A stretch of 56,094 nt of DNA from Flavobacterium sp. (GTDB taxonomy: Bacteria > Bacteroidota > Bacteroidia > Flavobacteriales > Flavobacteriaceae). Position numbers and translations under genes: made by a program. Below, in pieces: positions 1 to 7,015 of this stretch (position 1 is the stretch's first letter; each line of letters opens with the position of its first letter). Under the pieces are notes generated by a model. That model was not told the origin of the DNA, did no database searches, and saw only the letters and a list, made by a program, of their open reading frames with translations. The stretch lies in assembly GCA_024644655.1 (NCBI GenBank), contig JAHEHJ010000011.1, forward strand, positions 1-56,094. Reading direction: 5' to 3'.

Positions 1-503
1 AGCCATTTAATGTTTAAGTCTTTTTTTAATTGTAAGCCAATAAGATGTAAACTATGGGGTGGCCCCGATGTTACGATAGTGTCAATTTGATTTTCCTCAA
101 TGTATTTGGTCAAATAGGCTACTGAAGGTTTTACCCATAATAATCGAGCATCTGGAATAAATATATTGCCTCGAATCCATAAGAATGCTTTTTCAATAAA
201 AGATTGCTTCTTTTGATTGGGAATAATTCCAGAACTGATTTTTTTGGTTTTGTTTTTTGAAAAAAAGGAAGCAAAACCATACGGTTCCGTAATTTTATTT
301 TTTAAAATAATTGCTTGATCCGAAACTTCTGAGACTAATCCGTTATCAATAATGGGATAGGTCGGATTCTCAGGTATGTAGACTATCGGTTGTATATTAA
401 ATTCGGGTAAATACTTTACAAACTTTAACCACCGTTGTACACCTGGTCCGCCAGCTGGAGGCCAATAATACGTGATGATTAAAAGTTTTTTGGATTCCTT
501 CAT
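1..503 (-). CDS. Glycosyltransferase (GT4-like), N-terminal part only
   Basis: This reading frame runs off the left edge of the window, so only the first 167 codons are visible. The ATG at 503 opens a protein beginning MKESKKLLIITYYWPPAGGP. The Y-W-P-P-x-G-G motif near residues 13-19, followed by a short helix with GVQRW, is the usual start of the N-terminal Rossmann domain of GT4-type glycosyltransferases that build surface polysaccharides. A later T-S-G-P-P-H-S segment fits the same fold. The stop of the upstream yfhO-like gene is only 6 bases away, so the two are probably co-transcribed from the promoter before the DUF4834 gene. Acceptor and donor sugars cannot be read from this fragment. 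Confidence 0.75.
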   Translation of the reverse strand, partial: MKESKKLLIITYYWPPAGGPGVQRWLKFVKYLPEFNIQPIVYIPENPTYPIIDNGLVSEVSDQAIILKNKITEPYGFASFFSKNKTKKISSGIIPNQKKQSFIEKAFLWIRGNIFIPDARLLWVKPSVAYLTKYIEENQIDTIVTSGPPHSLHLIGLQLKKDLNIKW

Positions 504-509
504 TTAGGT

Positions 510-2987
510 TTATTTGGTTTTATTTTGTTCAAAATAGAGTCCGCCAATAATAACCAATAGCATTCCAATAGAACTGAATAATGCAATAGTACCACCCGTT
601 TTTACAACCTGTGGCTCAAAATTGAATACAATGGTATGTTTTCCTTTTGGGATATCTAGACCACGAAGTACATAATCAACTCTTTTGATAGGAGTTTCCT
701 TGCCATCAATTGTAGCTTTCCAACCATCCTTATAATATGTTTCTGAAAATACTGCAAATCCATTATTAGTATTGGTTGATGTGTACTCTATATGATTAGG
801 TTTATAGACATTTAATTTGATAGTTGCTAAACTGTCTTTTAGGAAAGGCATTGAAATTACAGCAGTTTCAAAGCTCTCTTTTTGTCTAACAGCAACTTCT
901 TTAGTGTCAATTTTTGCCAAAGATTTTATTTCTTCATCAGCGGAATTAACGTTTTGAATTTTAGAAACAAACCAAGCATTCCCATTGATATAAGGATTGG
1001 TAATAGGAAGACTTTGTCCGTCCTTAACTTCTACTAATATATATTTGATATTAAGCGCGTTTAAAAGAGATACACTTTTGTTTAGTGACAACGTTTTAGG
1101 GTCAACCATATTTCCGAAATCGGCCAATTGTTTGTCAATTACATAATCAAATAATTGATCGTAGCGTCTTGGTCGAACTGCACTATAGCCTCCTACAGAT
1201 TTGTGGAAATAAGAAGTTCTACCTTGTAAACGACCTTGTAGTTCATAAACTCTAAAAATAGAATTATCTTTTAAAATTTCTTCGTCGGCTGGAGTAGGTT
1301 GAAATGGCTCATTTACTTCTCTTGCACTTTTAAATTGTTTAGGAGTATTGCTCACATAGTTTTTATCGACAAAGAATAAATCCCCTACCATAAAAACACC
1401 TACTATGATAACAGCAGTGTTTTTGGATAATTTCCCTTTTAAGTAAAACCATAAGGAACCAAAAGCAACAATCATAAAGAATCCAGAGCGCAATAAGTCA
1501 GCCATATATAAACTAGCTCTGTCAGCTTTTAAAGCATCCACGAATGCAGTGCCCATTTCTTTGCCATACGATTGAATATAATATCCGTCGTTTTCAGTAG
1601 TAAAAGAGAACATACTTTTGGCAACAAATAGGAGTGCTATTAGACCTAAGGTTGTTGCTGTGGTATAAAGAAGTGATTTTTTTTGGTTTTCAGTTTCTTT
1701 GAAAAAGGATTGTAGTCCCATTATAGCTAGAACAGGGATGCATAATTCTAAAATAACTTGTATAGAGGATACTGCTCTAAATTTGTCATAGAATGGCATG
1801 TAATTGATGAAGAAATCGGTAAGTGCTGAAAAGTTTTTTCCCCAAGATAGAAACAAGGATAAGATTGCTCCTGCTAAGAAAGCGTATTTCAATTTTCGTT
1901 TGTCATGGTATAATGCCAATACGCACAAGAAAAAAACGATTGCGCCAATGTAGGCTGGGGCAGCTACTATAGGTTGGTCTCCCCAATAGGTAGGAGCGTA
2001 TTGTACAAATTCTTTGGCATCATCTTCTGATGCATTTTGGTTGATAATGAATTCATATAGTTTACTATCCGTTCCTACGTTTTCAGTGTTGGATCCTCCG
2101 AATAGACGAGGAGCTATTAAATTCAAACTTTCGGAAACCCCATAACTGTATTCAGTAATATAATCGTGAGACATAGAGGCTGTGCCATTATTTTTTGTGC
2201 CATCGGCATTAAAACTTAATTCACTTTTACCTCGCATACTAAAATCAGCATACTCTTTAGTGGCCATTAAATTGGTTGCGTTAACTCCGACAGCTAATAC
2301 AACAGCAACGAAAAATGTACCTATAATTTTAGGTAAGGATTTAAAGTCTTTTTCGGTACTAATTTTATAACTAAAATAGAGCCCCAAAGTCATGAGTAGA
2401 AATAAAAGATAGTAGGTCATTTGGAAATGATTGGCATTTATCTCTAAAGCTACGGCTAGCATAGTGAGGATACCTCCGAATAGATATCTTTTTTGAAATA
2501 CCATGATAAAACCTGCCACTACTAATGGCATATAGGCAATGGCATGGGCTTTGGCATTATGACCAACACCTAAAATCACAATAAGATAAGTTGAAAAACC
2601 AAAGGCTAATGCTCCAAAAAAGGCTTTGAGCGGGTCGATTTTGAGTACTAATAATAATGCATAGAACCCTAGAAAATACAAAAATAAATAATCAGCGGGT
2701 CTGGGTAAAAAGCGCAATACATCGTCTAGTTTGCCAATATAGTCATGAGGGTAATTGGCCCCTAATTGATATGTAGGCATTCCTCCAAAAGCGGAGTTGG
2801 TCCAATAGGGCTCTGTATGATATTCATTTCTAAAGTCATTTTGTTCTTTGGCCATTCCGGTATATTGAACGATATCGGATTGAAATATTTTCTTGCCTTG
2901 TAAAACAGGGTAGAAATACACTATTGAAATAGTGATAAAGCCTATAATGACTAAGAAATGCGGATATAACTTTTGGATTTGTTTCAT
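510..2987 (-). CDS. YfhO family multi-spanning membrane protein
   Basis: The 825-residue product has an N-terminal membrane anchor and many further hydrophobic segments, a large soluble insertion in the C-terminal third, and a final transmembrane helix (residues about 798-818) ending in Asn-Lys-Thr-Lys. This is the architecture of the YfhO family, which is related to GT-C type membrane glycosyltransferases. In Firmicutes YfhO acts in lipoteichoic acid glycosylation; the substrate in Flavobacteria is not known to me. An acidic F-Q-S-D-I-V-Q-Y motif after the first helix resembles the first-loop catalytic region of GT-C enzymes. The gene sits between a DUF4834 gene and a glycosyltransferase gene, which supports a role in cell-envelope glycan assembly. 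Family membership is fairly sure; the reaction is inferred. Confidence 0.85.
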   Translation of the reverse strand: MKQIQKLYPHFLVIIGFITISIVYFYPVLQGKKIFQSDIVQYTGMAKEQNDFRNEYHTEPYWTNSAFGGMPTYQLGANYPHDYIGKLDDVLRFLPRPADYLFLYFLGFYALLLVLKIDPLKAFFGALAFGFSTYLIVILGVGHNAKAHAIAYMPLVVAGFIMVFQKRYLFGGILTMLAVALEINANHFQMTYYLLFLLMTLGLYFSYKISTEKDFKSLPKIIGTFFVAVVLAVGVNATNLMATKEYADFSMRGKSELSFNADGTKNNGTASMSHDYITEYSYGVSESLNLIAPRLFGGSNTENVGTDSKLYEFIINQNASEDDAKEFVQYAPTYWGDQPIVAAPAYIGAIVFFLCVLALYHDKRKLKYAFLAGAILSLFLSWGKNFSALTDFFINYMPFYDKFRAVSSIQVILELCIPVLAIMGLQSFFKETENQKKSLLYTTATTLGLIALLFVAKSMFSFTTENDGYYIQSYGKEMGTAFVDALKADRASLYMADLLRSGFFMIVAFGSLWFYLKGKLSKNTAVIIVGVFMVGDLFFVDKNYVSNTPKQFKSAREVNEPFQPTPADEEILKDNSIFRVYELQGRLQGRTSYFHKSVGGYSAVRPRRYDQLFDYVIDKQLADFGNMVDPKTLSLNKSVSLLNALNIKYILVEVKDGQSLPITNPYINGNAWFVSKIQNVNSADEEIKSLAKIDTKEVAVRQKESFETAVISMPFLKDSLATIKLNVYKPNHIEYTSTNTNNGFAVFSETYYKDGWKATIDGKETPIKRVDYVLRGLDIPKGKHTIVFNFEPQVVKTGGTIALFSSIGMLLVIIGGLYFEQNKTK

Positions 2988-3015
2988 TAAATTAGGTATC
3001 TATAGTAAGTGTTTT

Positions 3016-3258
3016 TTAGTCGATTTCTTCAAAATCAACATATTCGCCAACAATCTTTTTTTCTTTTGGTTTTTCGGTGGTTTTGTTTTGTGATTCTTGC
3101 TGATGTTTTTGTTGTTGCTGAAATTGTTCTGAAGCTTTATCCATCATTTTTTGCGCCATCATGGGTAAAAACAATTGGCCTAAAAATTTCATGATATAGT
3201 AAAAAGCAAAGATGAATAAAATGGTTTCAATTAGACCATTAAAAGATGCAGTTTCCAT
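3016..3258 (-). CDS. DUF4834 family small membrane protein
   Basis: This 80-residue protein has one hydrophobic helix (about residues 10-35), then a Gln/Lys-rich charged stretch, and ends with the motif V-G-E-Y-V-D-F-E-E-I-D. This combination is what I recognise as DUF4834, a short membrane protein common in Flavobacteria and often found next to a yfhO-like gene. Its function is unknown. It is the first gene of the minus-strand operon with yfhO (28-base gap) and the glycosyltransferase. A TAnnTTTG element 18 bases upstream of the ATG supports this start. Confidence 0.8.
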   Translation of the reverse strand: METASFNGLIETILFIFAFYYIMKFLGQLFLPMMAQKMMDKASEQFQQQQKHQQESQNKTTEKPKEKKIVGEYVDFEEID

Positions 3259-3276
3259 TTAAATATAAATTTTTGC

Positions 3277-3284
3277 CAAAAATA
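3277..3284 (-). promoter_or_regulatory. -7 promoter element for the DUF4834-yfhO-glycosyltransferase operon
   Basis: On the minus strand this reads TATTTTTG, a match to the Bacteroidota -7 consensus TAnnTTTG. It lies 18 bases before the DUF4834 ATG. No clear -33 TTTG was seen at the usual spacing. Confidence 0.55.
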
Positions 3285-3340
3285 CTAAATTTAAGAATGT
3301 AATTTTCGCTTTGACTTCTTAAATAAATAATAAAAAATAC

Positions 3341-3348
3341 TACTTTTG
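3341..3348 (+). promoter_or_regulatory. -7 promoter element for the outer-membrane protein/GNAT pair
   Basis: TACTTTTG matches TAnnTTTG and leaves a leader of about 35 bases before the ATG at 3386. It lies in the divergent intergenic region shared with the DUF4834 operon. Confidence 0.5.
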
Positions 3349-3385
3349 AGACACTTTGAGATTATGAATAATTCCCATTTACAAG

Positions 3386-4360
3386 ATGAAAATTAAAAAG
3401 GTAGTACTCACCACAGCACTTTTTGCAAGTGCTTTAATACAAGCTCAATACACTGATATTATTAATTCCAACCGACCAGGAAAATCAATTTCGGCATTCT
3501 CTGTTGGTAAAACGGTTATTCAAGCCGAAGGGGGGATTTATGGAATTCAAGAAAAACATGATTTGTTACGCTATGAGGCAAACGGTTTTGGTACCGATTT
3601 AAATTTGAGATATGGTGCTTTTTTTGAGCAATTGGAATTAGATTTGGATACACAGTATCAGTATGATTGGTACCAAGCACCATTAATAAATGATACTCGT
3701 GGTGGATTAAAGCAATTTACTATTGGGGCTAAATATCTTATTTATGACCCTTTTATAAAGTTGACTGACAAACCTAATTTATACAGTTGGGTTGCTAATC
3801 ATAAATTTAATTGGAAAGATTTCATTCCAGCGGTTGCAGTCTATGGGGGCGTTAACTTACAGTTGGGGCCCAACCCATTTACTTTTGATGGAGATTCCCG
3901 CTTTAGTCCAAAGTTGATGTTGATAACTCAAAATCAATTTGGGAAGCATTGGGTTTTTGTGACCAACATAATTGCGGATAAAATGATGACTAAATATCCT
4001 AGTTATGGTGTTATTGCTACAATGACACGTGGATTTAACATGAGATGGTCTGGATTTTTTGAGTTTCAAGGATATAAAAGCGATTATTATGCGGATACTG
4101 TTTTTAGATTTGGAGCTGCATACCTGGTACGTGAAAATATTCAATTGGATGCTTCTATCAGTAAAAATGTTAAAGAAACACCTGCTTTGCTTTTTGGTAA
4201 TGTTGGGATGTCATGGCGATTTGATAGTGACTACAAAATGGAGTACAAAAGAGTAGACAAAAAGAAAGACGACAAGGATAAAAAGAAAGATAAGAAGTCT
4301 AAAAAAGACAAAGGTAAAAAACGAAAAGACGAAGTAGAATTAGAAAAAACAAAGCCTTAA
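3386..4360 (+). CDS. Outer-membrane beta-barrel protein (phenol-degradation 'transporter'-like) with lysine-rich tail
   Basis: A cleavable signal peptide (about residues 1-20, ending A-L-I-Q-A-Q) precedes alternating polar/hydrophobic strands typical of a beta-barrel. The opening 'NSNRPGKSISAFSVGKTVIQ' is the start I associate with proteins annotated as 'transporter' (meta-pathway phenol-degradation-like barrels) in Flavobacteria. The last strand appears to end near W-R-F-D-S-D-Y, after which a tail of about 45 residues is dominated by Lys and Asp/Glu. Such a tail after the barrel is unusual, because most barrels end on an aromatic residue. The stop overlaps the ATG of the next gene by one base, so the two are translationally coupled. 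The substrate is unknown. Confidence 0.65.
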   Translation: MKIKKVVLTTALFASALIQAQYTDIINSNRPGKSISAFSVGKTVIQAEGGIYGIQEKHDLLRYEANGFGTDLNLRYGAFFEQLELDLDTQYQYDWYQAPLINDTRGGLKQFTIGAKYLIYDPFIKLTDKPNLYSWVANHKFNWKDFIPAVAVYGGVNLQLGPNPFTFDGDSRFSPKLMLITQNQFGKHWVFVTNIIADKMMTKYPSYGVIATMTRGFNMRWSGFFEFQGYKSDYYADTVFRFGAAYLVRENIQLDASISKNVKETPALLFGNVGMSWRFDSDYKMEYKRVDKKKDDKDKKKDKKSKKDKGKKRKDEVELEKTKP

Positions 4361-5484
4361 TGATTACGATACAAGAAGCAACTACTAAAAGTAAGTTAAA
4401 GGAATTTGTTAAATTTCCATTTTCATTATACAAAAATCATCCGTATTGGGTTCCTCCTTTAATACAAGATGAACTAGATACTTTTGATGCAAAGAAGAAT
4501 CCTGTTTTTGAAAAAGCAGAGGCTACGTTTTATTTAGCATACAAAAATAATATAGCAGTGGGAAGGATGGCAGTTATTGTCAATTGGGGAGAAATTCATG
4601 ACCAAAAAAAGCGGAAAGTGCGTTTTGGATGGTGGGATGTAATAGATGATGTTGAAGTGACTAAAGCGTTGCTGGAAAAAGTGTATGAAAAAGGGAGACA
4701 ATATCAATTGGATTATGTAGAAGGGCCAATGGGTTTTTCTAATTTAGATAAAGTAGGAGTGTTGACTGAGGGGTATGATGAGATTGGGTCAATGATTACG
4801 TGGTATAATTATCCATATTATAAAGAACATTTAGAGATTTTGGGTTTTGAAAAGGAAAAGGAATATATAGAAAGTAAGTTTCCTTTTGAAAATGTAAAAA
4901 CAGAATTCTTCCTTAAAGCACAAGATTTAATTAAGTTAAGGTATGGTTTGAAAGCAATGAATTTTAAAACTACTAAGGAGATAATGCCTTATGTAGATGA
5001 GATGTTTTCGTTGTTTAATAAAAGTTATGCTTCTTTGTCTTCATTTGTTGCTGTCACTGATTCTCAAAAAGAATTTTTTAAAAATAAGTATATCAGTTTT
5101 ATAAATCCTGAGTATATAAAATTTGTGATGGATAAGAATAATGAGATGATAGCTTTTAGTATAGTCATGCCTAGTTTTTCTGAAGCACTACAAAAAGCAA
5201 ATGGCACTCTTTTTCCTTTTGGGTTTTATCATATGTTAAAAGCAAAAAAAGAAAGTAAGGAAGTGTTGTTTTATTTAATTGGAATTGATCCTGAATATCA
5301 GAGTAAAGGAGTAACAGCGATTATTTTTAATGAATATTATACTACTTTTAAAGCTAAAGGCATCTTAAATTGTATTCGTACTCCCGAGTTAGAAGAAAAT
5401 CATGCCATTCATAATTTATGGAAACATTTTGATCCTATAATTAATAGAAGAAGAAGAACTTATAAAATAAATGTACCTTATTAA
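4360..5484 (+). CDS. YghO/GNAT-like N-acetyltransferase family protein
   Basis: The 374-residue protein starts MITIQEATTKSKLKEFVKFP and continues with 'KNHPYWVPPLIQDELDTFD', a pattern seen in a conserved bacterial family related to E. coli YghO. The region around residues 285-330, with L-I-G-I-D-P-E-Y-Q-S-K-G-V, looks like the acetyl-CoA-binding turn of a GNAT fold (Q/R-x-x-G-x-G/A type, here Q-S-K-G-V-T-A). Its substrate is unknown. It overlaps the upstream barrel gene by one base (TAATG), so it shares that promoter. No homologue of known role is nearby. Confidence 0.6.
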   Translation: MITIQEATTKSKLKEFVKFPFSLYKNHPYWVPPLIQDELDTFDAKKNPVFEKAEATFYLAYKNNIAVGRMAVIVNWGEIHDQKKRKVRFGWWDVIDDVEVTKALLEKVYEKGRQYQLDYVEGPMGFSNLDKVGVLTEGYDEIGSMITWYNYPYYKEHLEILGFEKEKEYIESKFPFENVKTEFFLKAQDLIKLRYGLKAMNFKTTKEIMPYVDEMFSLFNKSYASLSSFVAVTDSQKEFFKNKYISFINPEYIKFVMDKNNEMIAFSIVMPSFSEALQKANGTLFPFGFYHMLKAKKESKEVLFYLIGIDPEYQSKGVTAIIFNEYYTTFKAKGILNCIRTPELEENHAIHNLWKHFDPIINRRRRTYKINVPY

Positions 5485-5699
5485 GGTAATGAGTAAGGTC
5501 ACAGTGTAGTTAATCGGTAAAAACGAATCCTTTGTAGAAAAATACATTTTTCTTTATTAGGATTGGTAAAAATGCGCTAGTTTCGGAATCCCAAATTTAT
5601 TGTAATTCATTTTTTCTCTATGAAGATTTTAGAAAATTCTAAATATTCAATGAGAATTTTAGCCCTGCTTATGATATAAAATTTATTTTAATTTATATT
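5485..5699. other. Short non-coding gap
   Basis: This is AT-rich DNA between the GNAT-like gene and a doubtful small ORF. It contains an 8-base inverted repeat (5633-5640 with 5653-5660) without a following T-run, so I do not call it a terminator. No RNA gene was recognised. Confidence 0.4.
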
Positions 5700-5903
5700 A
5701 TGAAAAGCGTCGTTGATTTTAAATTTATAAACCAATTTGTAAAGAACTATATGTTTGCATCAAAAAACGAAACCACTAGTTTAGTATTGGATTTTACCCA
5801 TTCAAAACAAACGAATAAAATTGCCTCTAAATCTTCTAAAAAAGGAAAATGGAGTTTTATGTTTTTTGTGTTTATTTTTGTGTTCTTTAATTTCTTTTTT
5901 TAA
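5700..5903 (+). CDS. Possible small protein with C-terminal hydrophobic helix
   Basis: The 67-codon frame encodes a basic, Ser/Lys-rich N-terminal part and a very hydrophobic end (F-M-F-F-V-F-I-F-V-F-F-N-F-F-F), resembling a tail-anchored peptide. Its last 17 bases overlap the 3' end of the terC-like gene on the other strand. I recognise no family and see no good promoter, and the Phe-rich tail could be a by-product of T-rich DNA. It may be a real small membrane protein or chance. Confidence 0.3.
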   Translation: MKSVVDFKFINQFVKNYMFASKNETTSLVLDFTHSKQTNKIASKSSKKGKWSFMFFVFIFVFFNFFF

Positions 5904-6828
5904 TAGAAATACATATTCCTATAAATAGGGATAGCCCTATTATACATAAAGATACCCAATCGGGTATTTTGAGCCAATTTGCCAATAGCATTTTAAAGCC
6001 TACAAAAGAAAGTATTGCCACCAAGCTATATTCTAAGTATTTGAATTTTTCTAATAAATGAGCTAGAAAAAAGTACATTGACCTTAATCCAAGAATAGCA
6101 AATATATTAGAACTGAATACAATAAAAGGGTCGGAAGTAATTGCTAATATGGCAGGAACACTATCCAAGGCAAATACGATATCCATTACTTCAATTACCA
6201 TCAATGCAACAAAAAGAGATGTTGCTGCAGTTATATGCTTTCTTTTAATAAAAAAGTGGCCTCCTTCAGTGTGATTTGTTATTGGTATTATTTTGCGTAG
6301 AATTTTATATACAAATGATTTTTTCGGATTAAATTCATCTTCATCATCTTCTTTTTTAAATAGCATTTTGCCAGCAGTATAAATTAAAAAAGCACCAAAT
6401 ATATAGGTCATCCAGTGGAATTTATGAATGAGAATTACTCCGAAAAAGATCATCAAACCTCTGAATATTATGGCGCCAAGAATTCCCCAAAATAAAATAC
6501 GATGTTGGTATTTTTGAGGAATTTTAAATGAAGCAAATATTATGGCCATGATAAAAATATTATCTACGCTTAAAGAAAGTTCAATTAAATAGCCGCTTAT
6601 ATATTTTATGGTGGCTTCATAAGGTTTTAGGCTAGTTGGATTGCTAATTAGATTGTTTTTATAAATCCAATAGATGATTACAGAGAAAATAAAAGAAGTT
6701 ACAATCCATATTCCGGTCCAAAGACTTGCTTCCTTGGGTTTAATGACGTGAGGTGTTTTATTGAATACCCCTAAGTCTAATGCAAGAAAAAGGGCTATAG
6801 CGGTGAGAAAAAGGGTCCAGATAATCAT
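5887..6828 (-). CDS. TerC/Alx family integral membrane protein
   Basis: The 313-residue protein is built of about eight to nine transmembrane helices. The motifs E-L-S-L-S-V-D-N-I-F near residue 85 and 'VMDIVFALDSVPAILAITSD' in the second half, each with the conserved Asp in the membrane, are diagnostic of the TerC family. The family includes Alx and YceF-type proteins and is now linked to manganese export and to metal loading of exported proteins; the older name refers to tellurite resistance. No other ter genes are nearby, so a general metal-homeostasis role is more likely than tellurite resistance. It is transcribed divergently from glnN. Confidence 0.88.
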   Translation of the reverse strand: MIIWTLFLTAIALFLALDLGVFNKTPHVIKPKEASLWTGIWIVTSFIFSVIIYWIYKNNLISNPTSLKPYEATIKYISGYLIELSLSVDNIFIMAIIFASFKIPQKYQHRILFWGILGAIIFRGLMIFFGVILIHKFHWMTYIFGAFLIYTAGKMLFKKEDDEDEFNPKKSFVYKILRKIIPITNHTEGGHFFIKRKHITAATSLFVALMVIEVMDIVFALDSVPAILAITSDPFIVFSSNIFAILGLRSMYFFLAHLLEKFKYLEYSLVAILSFVGFKMLLANWLKIPDWVSLCIIGLSLFIGICISIKKRN

Positions 6829-6847
6829 AGTTTGAAATTGTATACCA

Positions 6848-6855
6848 CAAATATA
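6848..6855 (-). promoter_or_regulatory. -7 promoter element for the terC-like gene
   Basis: The minus strand reads TATATTTG, about 20 bases before the ATG at 6828, a good match to TAnnTTTG. Confidence 0.55.
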
Positions 6856-6916
6856 ACTGTTTGAAGTTTTATAGAGTTGTTTTAATATTATTATGTGTAT
6901 TTATATGATTTATAAA

Positions 6917-6948
6917 AAATACCCCTAAAATATTAGGGGGTCGTATTT
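6917..6948. promoter_or_regulatory. Inverted repeat upstream of glnN, possible operator
   Basis: The arms AAATACCCCTAA and TTAGGGG...GTATTT form an interrupted palindrome (a core of CCCCTAA/TTAGGGG plus outer AAATAC/GTATTT arms with a 3-base bulge). It lies between the divergent terC and glnN promoters, about 20 bases upstream of the glnN -7 element. Its position suits a regulator site for nitrogen-controlled glnN expression, but no regulator is known from the sequence. Confidence 0.4.
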
Positions 6949-6968
6949 ATTTAATTATAAATTATACA

Positions 6969-6976
6969 TATATTTG
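6969..6976 (+). promoter_or_regulatory. -7 promoter element for glnN
   Basis: TATATTTG matches TAnnTTTG and leaves a leader of roughly 35 bases before the ATG at 7016. Confidence 0.6.
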
Positions 6977-7015
6977 CATAAATATAATGGGGTTTAATTT
7001 TTAAATTTAATATTT

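Noticed and set aside
2182..2370. 62-codon plus-strand frame
   Set aside because: It is antisense to the yfhO-like gene without supporting features.
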